Notes: generated by a model not told the origin, from the letters alone. DNA of 58,746 bases from Eubacteriales bacterium (GCA_030524585.1 JAUNGJ010000011.1:1-58746), one strand, 5' to 3'. Counted from the stretch's first letter, positions 9,793 to 18,976 are shown. Numbers and translations are program-made.

Positions 9793-11194
9793 CACTTTCT
9801 CCTTCGTAAATCTTAAAATGAATTTCCAGAATTCTTCTGGTGTTCTCAGTAACCTGATACCTTTGATTCTGCCGGTATCCCACAACCCACATAATCTGCG
9901 CTCCATCCGCCACCAGCGGCACTTTATTCCGCAGTTCTTTGGGAATCTTCTCATTAATGAAGTAATTCTTCAGCTTCTGTGTATGTCCGCGGTTATCAAT
10001 ATCCAGATAATCTCCCGGTCTCCGGGTCCGCAAAACAATATTATTTTGTATTATATCATAATCAAACCATTTCGTGTAGGGGCGTTCCTCAATTGTATCA
10101 TGTATTTCTTTGCGTACAAAAACTCTTATTTCCGCATATTCACAGTTCCTGCTCATCTCACCCGTATCTCCCGGATGACAGAGCAGAATCTCCCGGTTTT
10201 CTTCGAATGTATCCGACGCCTTCCGGCTCTCAATACAAATATCCCCGTATCTCCGTACAGCCTGCAGTCCATAGGGCAGCGTAATCCGCCTTCCGGTCTG
10301 CTTATCAATCAGCCCCTGAATCTCCCTGATATGAATCCCTTCAATGTCTTTCTCCCGTCCTGCCGCCCCGGCCAAAGCTCTGCGGATCAGATAAGGCCAA
10401 AGAGCCCCGTCTGCCATCTCCAATCTATCAATATGCAGCAGATATCTGCCATCTTCGGCAGTTACGCACTGCTCCCACAAATCATCCACCTGACGGGCAA
10501 TATAGTCCGACAGCATTTCCATCTGTTCTGAAAGCTCCTGTATATGCTCTACCGCTTTCCGGTTAATCTCCCGCTCAAAATATGGCATAATATGATTCCG
10601 AATGCGGTTTCTGGTATACATATCCTCCTGATTTGTCCGATCCACACGGTATTCCATATTCTCTGCTGCCAGATACGCTTCAATCTCAGCTCTCCGAACC
10701 GTCAGCAGCGGCCGGATATACACTCCCGCCACTGGCCGGATTCCTGCCATTCCCTGTAATCCGGTTCCTCTTACTATATTAAGAAGCAGCGTCTCAGCAT
10801 TGTCATCCATATGATGGGCAAGAGCAATCTTCGTCCCTCCGTATTCCTGCATCGCGCGGTGATAGGCTGCTCTTCTTACTTCTCTCCCGGCCTCCTCCGA
10901 GGACATCCTGTGCTTTCTGGCATAGTCCGCCACATCAGAACCTACTACCAGCAGCGGAACCTCCCACTCTCTGCAAAGCTCTCTTACGAACTGCTCATCC
11001 TGATCGGCTTCTTCTCCCCGAAGTCCATGATTTACATGAACAGCAGCCACCTGAAATCCCATTTCCTTCTGCAGCTCCTTCAGAATACAGAGCAGGCAGA
11101 CAGAATCCGGGCCTCCCGATACCCCTGCTATTACCATATCCGATTTCTGAATCATACGGTGCTTGCGCACATAGGTCTTTATCTTCTCATACAT
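9776..11194 (-). CDS. tilS: tRNA(Ile)-lysidine synthase
   Basis: Modifies C34 of tRNA-Ile(CAU) to lysidine using lysine and ATP, which makes AUA decoding accurate. It has 472 residues, with the N-type PP-loop SGGPDS at 26-31, [10 protein letters not shown] in the ATP-binding domain, and the TilS substrate-binding and C-terminal domains ([15 protein letters not shown] near the end). Upstream neighbour is the spoIIE-like gene across an 80-base gap; downstream it overlaps hpt. Confidence 0.95.
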   Translation of the reverse strand: MYEKIKTYVRKHRMIQKSDMVIAGVSGGPDSVCLLCILKELQKEMGFQVAAVHVNHGLRGEEADQDEQFVRELCREWEVPLLVVGSDVADYARKHRMSSEEAGREVRRAAYHRAMQEYGGTKIALAHHMDDNAETLLLNIVRGTGLQGMAGIRPVAGVYIRPLLTVRRAEIEAYLAAENMEYRVDRTNQEDMYTRNRIRNHIMPYFEREINRKAVEHIQELSEQMEMLSDYIARQVDDLWEQCVTAEDGRYLLHIDRLEMADGALWPYLIRRALAGAAGREKDIEGIHIREIQGLIDKQTGRRITLPYGLQAVRRYGDICIESRKASDTFEENREILLCHPGDTGEMSRNCEYAEIRVFVRKEIHDTIEERPYTKWFDYDIIQNNIVLRTRRPGDYLDIDNRGHTQKLKNYFINEKIPKELRNKVPLVADGAQIMWVVGYRQNQRYQVTENTRRILEIHFKIYEGESDGRDN

Positions 11195-11273
11195 AGACGG
11201 TTCCTCTTATCCTTCGTGTATGGCTGAACTTATTTTACATAGTCTCATTGAAAAAAGCAAGTCCTCCATTTTA

Positions 11274-12677
11274 CTATAATTCCCATATTCCAACGACGAT
11301 AACCGTCATATCGTCCAAAGGAGCCTCTCCCGTCCATTCCAGCACCTGCTCCAGGATATGATGAGCCATTTCTTTCGGGTTCTCGCTCCCCGTCCCCTGG
11401 ATAAAGGTACCAAGCAGCGCTTCCTGTTCTCCCACCGGCAGTGCATCCATAACTCCATCCGTCACCATAACCACGAAATCCCCATCCTTAAGCTCTCTTC
11501 TGACGCAGTCGATCTCAATGTTCTGGATCACGCCAACCGGAAGCGTTGATGAAGTAATTTTTTCCACTCTGTCCGCATACCGGATAAAGGTTGTGGAGGC
11601 GCCGGCCTTCAACAGCTCGCAGCTCCCTTCATAAAGATCAAACACACACATATCAATGGTAGAAAAATACACCTCTTCCCTTCCCATTACCAACGCTGTG
11701 TTCAGCATCTGTATCGCCATTTTCATGGGGAAGCCCGCCGTCAGCAGCTCTTCCATCATTTCCACTACCATAGCGCTTTCCCGAAAGGCCTCCTCCCCAG
11801 ATCCCATACCGTCTGACAGCACGACCCCTTCTTTACCGCCGGGAAGTGCCGTCATCAGAAATGTGTCTCCGGATATCTGTTCGCATCCCTTCCCGATTTT
11901 CGCCACTCCCTGCAGCGTATGAAACCTGGCTCCCTCTCTTATGATGATTGTGCTGTACTCCTCCCAGACGATCGGCTGCTCCCCCGCCTCCGGATACATC
12001 GCCCGGCCTGTACACACACTCAGGATTCTCGCCACCTCCCTGGTCGCCACACACTGGCCCTTTAATGCCTTCAGCGTCAGATGAATCTCGTACTTACCGT
12101 TTTCAGACATGAAGAACACCATGCTGATCACCTTGATTCCCACCTTTTTCAGCTGATTACGGATTTTCTTTTCCAATCGCTCATCCGTAAATATGCCGGC
12201 CCCCAGCTCTCTGGCTGCCCGCTGGATCATATCTGCAAAGGAAATCATCGACAGGGCGCAGCCCTCTCTGTTCTGCACAATTCGGTTGTTCCAGAGAAGC
12301 TTTTGCTTGGCATCGCCGAACACCTCCAGCGTTTCCCGCAAAAACCGGGGAGCCATATCACATTTCTTCTGAAGCTTTCTCTTCATCTCCGTATTCAGTT
12401 CCGCCCCATAATCTTCCACAGTACAGAGAATCTCATACACCATCTGGCAGGTATGGATGCGGTTTTCTCCCAGACACCAGTTCTTCTTCTCACAGCCTGC
12501 GCACACTCTCTCCGACACCCGGAGAAACATCTCTTCCACTTCATCCCTCGTAAATGTTCCCTTATAATCCTCCAGATGCAGAAACGCCTCCGACAGATGC
12601 TTCAGGGAATCCGCAAACTTGTCCATCCGTATAATATATGGATTGGAAAATATTTCCCGCTCTCTTACCTTCTCCAC
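11274..12677 (-). CDS. spoIIE: SpoIIE-type PP2C phosphatase lacking the membrane domain
   Basis: In B. subtilis SpoIIE dephosphorylates SpoIIAA and so activates sigma-F in the forespore. Here 467 residues run from GTG 12675-12677, preceded by GGAGGAGGG. A Cys-rich segment near residues 50-70 (CAGCEKKNWCLG...C) corresponds to the SpoIIE central domain, and the C-terminal third is the PPM phosphatase with LSDGMGSGEEA, VTDGVMDAL and DDMTVIVV. The roughly 300-residue ten-helix N-terminal domain of Bacillus SpoIIE is missing, and no hydrophobic ORF upstream could supply it. Position between divIC and tilS matches spoIIE in B. subtilis. A terminator lies only about 20 bases before the start. Confidence 0.85.
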   Translation of the reverse strand: MEKVREREIFSNPYIIRMDKFADSLKHLSEAFLHLEDYKGTFTRDEVEEMFLRVSERVCAGCEKKNWCLGENRIHTCQMVYEILCTVEDYGAELNTEMKRKLQKKCDMAPRFLRETLEVFGDAKQKLLWNNRIVQNREGCALSMISFADMIQRAARELGAGIFTDERLEKKIRNQLKKVGIKVISMVFFMSENGKYEIHLTLKALKGQCVATREVARILSVCTGRAMYPEAGEQPIVWEEYSTIIIREGARFHTLQGVAKIGKGCEQISGDTFLMTALPGGKEGVVLSDGMGSGEEAFRESAMVVEMMEELLTAGFPMKMAIQMLNTALVMGREEVYFSTIDMCVFDLYEGSCELLKAGASTTFIRYADRVEKITSSTLPVGVIQNIEIDCVRRELKDGDFVVMVTDGVMDALPVGEQEALLGTFIQGTGSENPKEMAHHILEQVLEWTGEAPLDDMTVIVVGIWEL

Positions 12678-12697
12678 AGTTATCCCTCCTCCTGCCA

Positions 12698-12739
12698 CAA
12701 AATAAAAGAAAAGCTTCAGGTTCTCCCTAAAGCTTTTCT
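12698..12739 (-). terminator. Rho-independent terminator after divIC, immediately before spoIIE
   Basis: On the minus strand AGAAAAGCTT (12730-12739) pairs with AAGCTTTTCT (12707-12716) and is followed by TTTATTTT. It separates divIC from spoIIE, leaving about 20 bases before the spoIIE GTG. Confidence 0.8.
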
Positions 12740-12750
12740 TTCGTATTCTA

Positions 12751-13074
12751 TCACTTTCTCTTAAATATAATCTCATTCTCATGAACAAGTCCCAGCTTAT
12801 CCTTCGCGGTCTGCTCTATATACTCGTCTGTTCCCACATATTCTTCCAGCTCCGCAATCTCTTCGGACCGATCCTGCTCCGCCTGAATCTGTTCTTCCAG
12901 CTCCGCTTCCTGTGCAATGTACGCTTCGTTCTTTGCCCGAAGCGATATGCTGCTGACCGATATCACTGCAACCAACAGAAGAATCACTGCGCTTATTCCC
13001 ATTACGCTTGCCTTATGCCTCTGCAAACGGCTGTTCCGCCTGTTTGTCCGGCTCTTTTGTCTTACTTTGCTCAT
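12751..13074 (-). CDS. divIC: Septum formation initiator DivIC/FtsB family
   Basis: Bitopic division protein that acts with FtsL and DivIB at the septum. It has 107 residues: a basic cytoplasmic N-terminus, one transmembrane helix (about 24-44, MGISAVILLLVAVISVSSI), an acidic coiled coil, and the family signature YVGTDEYIEQTAKDKLGLVHENE. Located between yabQ and spoIIE as in B. subtilis. Strong terminator downstream. Confidence 0.93.
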   Translation of the reverse strand: MSKVRQKSRTNRRNSRLQRHKASVMGISAVILLLVAVISVSSISLRAKNEAYIAQEAELEEQIQAEQDRSEEIAELEEYVGTDEYIEQTAKDKLGLVHENEIIFKRK

Positions 13075-13171
13075 TTTATATACTCACCCATATCCGATAC
13101 CCCTATCGGATAAAACCCCTATCATAGTCATTAATATCTTATCGTTTTTTCTTCCCAATTTCAATAGTTTT

Positions 13172-13492
13172 TCAGGATTTCTTTTTTCTTTTTTTATACA
13201 GACTGTTTCCTGCCTTTCCAATCAGCCTGACAAGCAGCAGAAACACCATCAGCCCCAGAAGCATGCCAATCACAAAATACCATCGGATGCTGCCGCTGCT
13301 CGTATGGTAAATCTGTACAAATATATATACGGCCGTACCGATCCAGTACAGCGCATCCTCCACCGTAACCGCTGCCAGAGAATGCCGGATCACTCTCCTC
13401 AGCTTTCGAATACACAGATACACGCAGGCCACGGTCATCCCTGTCAAAAATGCCGTCAGGAAGGAGGCGATTTCCTCTCTCAATCCCAGCAT
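13172..13492 (-). CDS. yabQ: Spore cortex biosynthesis protein YabQ
   Basis: Membrane protein required for cortex formation in Bacillus. It has 106 residues with three predicted membrane segments (about 10-30, 45-62 and 70-90) and a Lys/Arg-rich end (KKRKKKS). The N-terminus LREEIASFLTAFLTGMTVACVYLCIRKLRR is typical. It lies 18 bases after yabP; a gap of about 100 bases separates it from divIC, with no feature I could assign there. Confidence 0.88.
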   Translation of the reverse strand: MLGLREEIASFLTAFLTGMTVACVYLCIRKLRRVIRHSLAAVTVEDALYWIGTAVYIFVQIYHTSSGSIRWYFVIGMLLGLMVFLLLVRLIGKAGNSLYKKRKKKS

Positions 13493-13510
13493 GATTTCAC
13501 GCTCTCCAAT

Positions 13511-13795
13511 CTAGCGGAACAGCTTGCCAAGCAGCGATTCTCCACTCTTACCCTGTTTGTGGACATCTGAATATGCGACACTGTCAATATTCCCCGACAG
13601 ATCCACTTCTCCCTTTTCCAGATTCAAACGGTTCACATGCATATCCGTCCCTTTAACCATCAGCATTCCCTGCTCTGTCTCCAGCAGTATCTCATTCAGA
13701 TCAAAAGACAGAACATCCAAAACTCCCGTCACAAGGCTGGTCTTACGATTGTTCACCACAAGCCTGTGCGGTCCGCGTACCTGTTTTTCTTCCAT
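13511..13795 (-). CDS. yabP: Sporulation protein YabP
   Basis: Small protein (94 residues) of the YabP/YqfC family, made under sigma-E control in Bacillus and needed for cortex assembly. Diagnostic stretches are PHRLVVNNRKTSLVTGVLDVLSF and MLMVKGTDMHVNRLNLEKGEVDL. Followed closely by yabQ. Confidence 0.92.
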   Translation of the reverse strand: MEEKQVRGPHRLVVNNRKTSLVTGVLDVLSFDLNEILLETEQGMLMVKGTDMHVNRLNLEKGEVDLSGNIDSVAYSDVHKQGKSGESLLGKLFR

Positions 13796-13848
13796 TTATA
13801 TCACAACCTCTCTTTCTTAACAAAACTATGCCCGGTTGTGATCAATTA

Positions 13849-14088
13849 TTACAAATATCTGAACAGGTCTTTTGCCTCTTCCTTCTTCGTTGTGTCCCTA
13901 ATATCCAGAACCTCTGCCTTTACAGTCTTTGTTCCAAACTGAATCTCTATAATGTCCCCCGGCTTCACCTTGACCGAAGCCTTGGCAACCGTTCCATTTA
14001 CCAGAACACGGCCCGCATCGCAGGCCTCATTCGCCACCGACCTTCTCTTTATCAATCTGGAAACCTTCAAAAATTTATCTAATCTCAT
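13849..14088 (-). CDS. rqcP: S4-domain RNA-binding protein RqcP/YabO (Hsp15-like)
   Basis: S4 RNA-binding fold of 79 residues starting MRLDKFLKVSRLIKRRSVANEAC. In B. subtilis this protein works in ribosome-associated quality control with RqcH, adding alanine tails to stalled peptides. An earlier ATG eight codons upstream is in frame, but family start and an AGAGG site favour 14088. It stands first in the yabP-yabQ-divIC series. A GC-rich hairpin (14106-14122) lies just upstream of its ribosome site. Confidence 0.9.
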   Translation of the reverse strand: MRLDKFLKVSRLIKRRSVANEACDAGRVLVNGTVAKASVKVKPGDIIEIQFGTKTVKAEVLDIRDTTKKEEAKDLFRYL

Positions 14089-14152
14089 ATTTACCTCTTC
14101 CTGCTGCCGCATTCTTGCGGCATCCTATTTTATGCAGAGCTCATAGCCCAAA

Positions 14153-14183
14153 CAAAAATGACACCGGGGCAGTCCCGATGCCA
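14153..14183 (-). terminator. Rho-independent terminator after hup
   Basis: On the minus strand TGGCATCGGG and CCCGGTGTCA pair (two G-U pairs) around a short loop and are followed by TTTTT. It closes the single-gene hup transcript. Confidence 0.75.
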
Positions 14184-14210
14184 TCATATACATGTTTAGA
14201 ACATTCGCTA

Positions 14211-14486
14211 TTACTTATTAACGGCATCCTTTAAAGCCTTACCAGCTTTGAATTTTGGAGCCTTGCAAGCCTTAATCTCCATAGTCTTTCCTGTCTGAGG
14301 ATTTCTTCCCTCTCTGGCTGCCCTCTCAGAAACCTCGAAAGTACCAAATCCAACCAACTGAACCTTCTCACCTTTCTTAAGTTCTTCTGTTACAGCCTCA
14401 ACAAAAGCTGCCAAAGCCTTCTCAGAATCTTTCTTAGATAATTCTGCCTTTGCAGCAATTGCTGCTACCAGTTCTGTCTTATTCAT
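14211..14486 (-). CDS. hup: HU-type DNA-binding protein
   Basis: Histone-like dimeric nucleoid protein; 91 residues from [20 protein letters not shown]. The DNA-binding arm signature [21 protein letters not shown] is present. AAGAGGAGG precedes the start; an upstream in-frame ATG ten codons earlier lacks such a site. It has its own promoter (14534-14562) and terminator. Confidence 0.97.
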   Translation of the reverse strand: MNKTELVAAIAAKAELSKKDSEKALAAFVEAVTEELKKGEKVQLVGFGTFEVSERAAREGRNPQTGKTMEIKACKAPKFKAGKALKDAVNK

Positions 14487-14533
14487 GTATAGTTTCCTCC
14501 TCTTGTTTGTTCGCATTATTGTGCTTTATTCTT

Positions 14534-14562
14534 GTTATAACGCGTTTCCCTATGTTTGTCAA
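14534..14562 (-). promoter_or_regulatory. Sigma-A promoter of hup
   Basis: Minus-strand TTGACA (14557-14562), 17-base spacer, TATAAC (14534-14539): a strong vegetative promoter 48 bases before the start codon, fitting an abundant protein. Confidence 0.85.
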
Positions 14563-14601
14563 GGAAATAAGCCGGAAAACCGCCATTTCCGGGGATTTCA
14601 T

Positions 14602-15588
14602 CTATATCCGGAAGGCAAATACATCCTCTAACAGCCTCCCCTTTTCTTCCGTCTGCGTTACTGCCGTTTGAAATTTTTCTACATTTTTCACAGAGATCCA
14701 GGCCTTATTCGAGCGATAGTAGGATCCGGCAATCTTCCAGATTTTTTCCGGATAAACAAAGCGAATTTTTAAATACTCCATCTCCCGCTCACTGATTGGC
14801 CGGATCGCGCTGTATGCATTTAACATGCAGTCACACAGATGTACGTTCCACCCATGCTTTTCCATTGCCTTCCTCAGAAAATAATACAGATCCTCCACCT
14901 GAACATTTTTTCGGAACTTTTCAAAATTTGTAGTGGCAATTCCCTCCGAAGTCATCAGAATATTGTGGTAATTGTATTCTCCATGCACCAGACAGTTTCC
15001 GGCAATGCTGTCCGCATAAAGCCCATCATACCCGGAGCCATCCAGCGTGCGGACCGCTGCCTGAGCCCACTCGTACAATCCGTCGAATTCTTTCAGAAAT
15101 TGAAGCTCAAACTCTCCCTTAGTAGCTCTGCTTCTGATAAATTTGCGGACCTTTCGAAGCTCTCTGTTATGACTTTCATATGTCTCCTTCAGATGTGGCT
15201 CTGCAAATACATACTCCTCCATCGGCGCCGCCATCAGAAGATGCAGTCTTGCCAGATTTTTCACTCCCAGCGAGAGCTCTCTGTTTCTCCGAATATCACA
15301 TTCTCTGCCGCCGAACCAATGTTTCAGTATATATCTGCCGCCGTCCTCTGATACACTGATGTAATTCCCCTCTGCGTTCGGAAGGATCTGATCAACTGCA
15401 GTATAACCGGCTTCCTTCAGTACCTCTCCCAATCTATATAGTGCAGGCACCCGTTTCTCGGAAATCCCCGCCTCTTTTAACAGGAACAATCCCTGTTCCG
15501 TGTCGCAAAAAAATGCACCCCTCGTTTTCCGGGTGCCTCTCACATTAATATCATACTGTTCCAATATTTTTAGTTCATATTCCTGCAT
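14602..15588 (-). CDS. CotS-family spore coat protein (kinase-like fold)
   Basis: About 328 residues. CotS/YtaA-type proteins have an aminoglycoside-phosphotransferase-like fold and sit in the spore coat. Here the catalytic loop reads VHGEYNYHNIL near residue 205, with glutamate where phosphotransferases have HGD, and the metal-binding position reads TNFEKF rather than DFD. It is therefore probably a degenerate or inactive kinase, as in other coat members. A GTG five codons upstream is possible; ATG 15586-15588 has AGGGG six bases before it. Lies 66 bases after cca. Confidence 0.82.
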   Translation of the reverse strand: MQEYELKILEQYDINVRGTRKTRGAFFCDTEQGLFLLKEAGISEKRVPALYRLGEVLKEAGYTAVDQILPNAEGNYISVSEDGGRYILKHWFGGRECDIRRNRELSLGVKNLARLHLLMAAPMEEYVFAEPHLKETYESHNRELRKVRKFIRSRATKGEFELQFLKEFDGLYEWAQAAVRTLDGSGYDGLYADSIAGNCLVHGEYNYHNILMTSEGIATTNFEKFRKNVQVEDLYYFLRKAMEKHGWNVHLCDCMLNAYSAIRPISEREMEYLKIRFVYPEKIWKIAGSYYRSNKAWISVKNVEKFQTAVTQTEEKGRLLEDVFAFRI

Positions 15589-15594
15589 AGCCAA

Positions 15595-15642
15595 CCCCTG
15601 CACCTTATTTCATCCATTCTTTTCAATGTATGAGTGCAGGGG
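15595..15642 (-). promoter_or_regulatory. Inverted repeat covering the cotS-family ribosome site
   Basis: CCCCTGCAC (15595-15603) and GTGCAGGGG (15634-15642) are a perfect 9-bp inverted repeat. In the minus-strand mRNA the downstream arm contains the AGGGG of the coat gene, so the hairpin could mask it. There is no U-run, so it is not a terminator. Confidence 0.5.
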
Positions 15643-15654
15643 CTCAGTTATTCC

Positions 15655-16971
15655 CTATAATCGCATAAGCAATTTTTCTTTTGTATTTAGTTCCGGTTCC
15701 TCAATTACCAGTTCCAGCAGGCGATCCAGCGTCCGTCCAATCTCTTTTCCCGGTTTCATTCCGGCATCGATCAGGTCTTTTCCCGTCACCGCAAGCTCCT
15801 TCAGCGATACACACTGCTCCTTTGCCCGGATCTCCATGTACAATTTTTCCACGCCGTCAATGTCTGCAAGCTTCTCTTCACGCTGATATGTGCTCTGCGC
15901 CAGCACATCCGCTCTCCGCACTTCCAGATAAAGCGGAAAAAGCTCTTCTCCAATCCGGTTCATGGCACGGCGCACACATTTTGCCGTCACAGGCATCCGG
16001 TAATCATGATAGTATACCAGCTTTTCTACTTTATGAAGCGTTTCATTGTCAAACTTCAGTCTCCGAAGCACCGTCCTCGCAATCTCCCGGCTTTTTTCTG
16101 CATGGCCTTTAAAATGTGCAGTCCCATCATCATCCACCGTTTTCATAACCGGTTTCCCCATATCATGGAACAGCATAGTCAATCTCAGCACACGGTCGCT
16201 GCGAATATTCCGGAGAGTGTGCAGGATATGTTCTCCCACCGTATACATATGATGAGGCGTCTCCTGATCCGTCTCCATCGCAGCATCAAATTCCGGAAGA
16301 AACTCCTTTGTAATGCCAAGCTTCCAGGCCTCTCTCAGCATATCCGGTCTCGGTGATACAAGCATCTTTACAAGCTCCGTCTGAATCCGTTCTGCGCTGA
16401 TTTTCTGCAAAGTGGGCGCCAGCAGCCGCATTCCCTCTCTCGTCTCATCCTCAATCTCAAATCCAAGCTGGGCGGCAAACCGTACCCCCCGAAGAATCCG
16501 CAGGGCATCCTCAGAAAACCTCGCCCTGGCATTTCCCACACAGCGGATGATTCCTTTCTGAAGATCCTCCATGCCTCCAAAAATGTCTACAAGTCCGTCC
16601 CTGTCATTGTACGCCATGGCATTGATGGTAAAATCTCTCCTAAGCAGATCTTCCTTCAGATTCCGCACAAATGTCACCTCCGTCGGATGACGGCTGTCCT
16701 CGTATCTGCCATCTACCCGGTAAGTGGTCACCTCAAAGCCTTCATGATCCAGCAGCACTGTAATCGTGCCATGCTCAATCCCCGTATCAAAGGTATGGGA
16801 AAATAGTTTCTTTGTCTCCTCAGGCATAGCAGATGTGGTAATATCCCAATCCTCCGGCGTCCGTCCGAGAATGGAATCCCGAACGCATCCTCCCACCGCA
16901 TATGCTTCATAGCCGTCAGACTGCAGAGTATCAATGATTTGCTTCACTTTATCAGGTAACTGAATCTTCAT
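15655..16971 (-). CDS. cca: CCA-adding tRNA nucleotidyltransferase with HD domain
   Basis: Class II nucleotidyltransferase that builds or repairs the tRNA 3' CCA end; 438 residues. The catalytic loop is VGGCVRDSILGR with DWDITT (residues 26-44), RRDFTINAMA is near 110, and the nucleotide-selecting region EDALRILRGVRFAA follows. A C-terminal HD domain (LTMLFHDMGKP near 260 and HDYR near 320) may give phosphohydrolase activity. It lies 28 bases after proS, so it shares the T-box-controlled transcript. Confidence 0.95.
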   Translation of the reverse strand: MKIQLPDKVKQIIDTLQSDGYEAYAVGGCVRDSILGRTPEDWDITTSAMPEETKKLFSHTFDTGIEHGTITVLLDHEGFEVTTYRVDGRYEDSRHPTEVTFVRNLKEDLLRRDFTINAMAYNDRDGLVDIFGGMEDLQKGIIRCVGNARARFSEDALRILRGVRFAAQLGFEIEDETREGMRLLAPTLQKISAERIQTELVKMLVSPRPDMLREAWKLGITKEFLPEFDAAMETDQETPHHMYTVGEHILHTLRNIRSDRVLRLTMLFHDMGKPVMKTVDDDGTAHFKGHAEKSREIARTVLRRLKFDNETLHKVEKLVYYHDYRMPVTAKCVRRAMNRIGEELFPLYLEVRRADVLAQSTYQREEKLADIDGVEKLYMEIRAKEQCVSLKELAVTGKDLIDAGMKPGKEIGRTLDRLLELVIEEPELNTKEKLLMRL

Positions 16972-16999
16972 CCTACTTCCTCTTTTTAACAGAGACTAA

Positions 17000-18439
17000 T
17001 TAATATGATTTACCCCAGTATGCCATGTGTTTAGCCGGTTTTCCGCACCAGATGCATTTGTCTGATACAAATTCTTCATCTTCGATCAGACATCTGGTTG
17101 CTGCGCCGCCTGTTACGTATTTCACTTCACCTTCACATTCCGGATCTCCACACCAGCAGGCCTTCACGAATCCACGGCTCTTTGTGAATTTCTCCTTCAT
17201 CTCATCCAGTGTTGTTGCGGTATAAATATGACTGTCCAAAAATTCCTTTGCTCTGTCATACATATCCTGCTGAATCGTCTCCAAAATGTCACGAAGCTTT
17301 GCGGCAACCTCGTCCATAGAAACAATGATCTTCTCACGAGTATCACGACGGACAACTACTACCTGATTCTTTTCGATATCCTTTGGTCCGATTTCGATAC
17401 GGGTTGGGATTCCAAGCATCTCCTGCTCAGAGAATTTCCATCCAGGACTCTTATCGGAATCATCAATTTTCACTCTGTATCCGGCCTTCTTCATCTCGTC
17501 AAGAAGTGCATATGCCTTATCCAGAACGCCCTCTTTATGCTGTGCAATTGGAATGATTCTGCACTCAACCGGAGCAACATGCGGCGGCAGAACCAATCCG
17601 TCATCATCACCATGTACCATGATCAGCGCTCCGATACTTCTGGTAGACCATCCCCAGGATGTCTCATATACGCTGTGAAGCTCGTTGTTCTTATCTACAT
17701 ATTTAATACCGAATGCATCTGGGAATCCGCTTCCGAAGAAATGGCTGGTTGCAGACTGCAGAGCCTTGCCGTCATGCATCAGCGCCTCTATTGTGTAAGT
17801 ATCCTGGGCTCCGGCAAACTTCTCGTGCTCTGCCTTTCTTCCGGATACATATGGAATTGCCATGGTCTCTCTGTAGCAATCCTCGTATACATGGAACATC
17901 TGGATTGTACGCTCTTCAGCCTCCTCATAGGTCGCATGAATGGTGTGTCCTTCCTGCCACAGGAATTCTCTGGAACGAAGGAAAGGTCTTGTTGTCTTCT
18001 CCCAGCGAAGCACGGAATTCCACTGGTTCCATACCTTCGGAAGGTCTCTGTAAGACTTTACGGTTCTCGCCCACAGATCACAGAACAGGGTCTCTGATGT
18101 AGGACGGATACATAATCTCTCCTGAAGTCTCTCCATACCGCCATGAGTAACCCATGCTACCTCCGGCGCAAATCCTTCTATATGGTCAGCTTCCTTTTCC
18201 AGAAGGGATTCCGGAATCAGCATCGGAAGCGATACATTCTCTACTCCTGTTTCTTTAAAACGTCTGTCAAGGTCAGCCTGAATGAGCTCCCAGATCGCAT
18301 ATCCGTTTGGAAGATAATTTAAGCATCCCTTTACGCTTGAATAATCACACAATTCTGCTTCACGTACAACGTCTGTGTACCACTGAGCAAAATTTTCATC
18401 ACGAGATGTGATATTTTTTACCATTTTTTCCTTTGCCAT
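17000..18439 (-). CDS. proS: Prolyl-tRNA synthetase, archaeal/eukaryote-like short form
   Basis: Charges tRNA-Pro; 479 residues, without the bacterial editing insertion of about 180 residues. Class II motifs are visible (RPTSETLFCDLWA; EFLWQEGHT; RSIGALIMVHGDDDGLVLPP). The C-terminal zinc domain of this subtype is intact: CWCGDPEC near 437 and CIWCGKPAKHMAYWGKSY at the end. AAAAGGAG precedes the ATG. It is regulated by the T-box upstream; cca and probably the coat gene are downstream in the same transcript. Confidence 0.96.
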   Translation of the reverse strand: MAKEKMVKNITSRDENFAQWYTDVVREAELCDYSSVKGCLNYLPNGYAIWELIQADLDRRFKETGVENVSLPMLIPESLLEKEADHIEGFAPEVAWVTHGGMERLQERLCIRPTSETLFCDLWARTVKSYRDLPKVWNQWNSVLRWEKTTRPFLRSREFLWQEGHTIHATYEEAEERTIQMFHVYEDCYRETMAIPYVSGRKAEHEKFAGAQDTYTIEALMHDGKALQSATSHFFGSGFPDAFGIKYVDKNNELHSVYETSWGWSTRSIGALIMVHGDDDGLVLPPHVAPVECRIIPIAQHKEGVLDKAYALLDEMKKAGYRVKIDDSDKSPGWKFSEQEMLGIPTRIEIGPKDIEKNQVVVVRRDTREKIIVSMDEVAAKLRDILETIQQDMYDRAKEFLDSHIYTATTLDEMKEKFTKSRGFVKACWCGDPECEGEVKYVTGGAATRCLIEDEEFVSDKCIWCGKPAKHMAYWGKSY

Positions 18440-18527
18440 GTCTCTTTTCTCCTTTTCCTTTCATTTTCCGCAGGGCCCTTGCCCCACATCTTCTTATTAA
18501 GAAATTGATGAGGGATCTCCTGTGGCA

Positions 18528-18806
18528 ATAAAAAACCGCCCTACATTCCGATTCCCTCAAAGGGACCGAAACGTTCGGCGGTACCACCCTAATTAACCGC
18601 AGCCTTCTGCAGTTCTCTCATTTCATCGTTAACGCCAATGCCACGCCGCACTTTCATGCAGTGGCTCCAAGGTAGGTTCATCGTTTTTCCATTCAGGAAT
18701 CTCTCAGCCTCCGACTCCCTCTCTGTGGAACTTCCTATCGATTACTAATCCTCTTCATCGCCAGCTCCGCCTTCTGTAACTATCATTACCAGCGGATATT
18801 TTCGTT
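18528..18806 (-). promoter_or_regulatory. Proline-specific T-box leader of proS
   Basis: Uncharged-tRNA-sensing leader. The T-box sequence AGGGTGGTACCGCC lies at 18577-18590. The terminator arm pairs ACCGCC with GGCGGT and ends in TTTTTT (about 18530-18536), and the competing antiterminator uses the T-box. The stem I K-turn GATGAAGAG and the AGAGAGGGAG element are present. In the conserved GAA-NNN-A-CCUUGGAGC context, the specifier reads CCU at 18674-18676, a proline codon, agreeing with the gene. This long gap between proS and the next gene is fully explained by the leader and its promoter. Confidence 0.95.
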
Positions 18807-18813
18807 AAACGTA

Positions 18814-18842
18814 ATTCTAATGGAAGCATTGAACTTTGTCAA
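18814..18842 (-). promoter_or_regulatory. Sigma-A promoter of the T-box/proS transcript
   Basis: Minus-strand TTGACA (18837-18842), 17-base spacer, TAGAAT (18814-18819). Confidence 0.85.
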
Positions 18843-18913
18843 GAAAAATATCAAAAAAACTCGTGCGTACTCTATTCTATATCCTTATTATTACAAAATA
18901 CTTCCCACGCAGA

Positions 18914-18943
18914 TTGACATTTTCCTTCTTACTGTGATTAAAT
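18914..18943 (+). promoter_or_regulatory. Possible promoter of the pseudouridine synthase gene
   Basis: Plus-strand TTGACA (18914-18919), 18-base spacer, TTAAAT (18938-18943), 33 bases before the start codon. The -35 is perfect and the -10 is weak. Confidence 0.5.
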
Positions 18944-18976
18944 ATGCTTAACTAACATAAATCAGGAGATTCCCAC

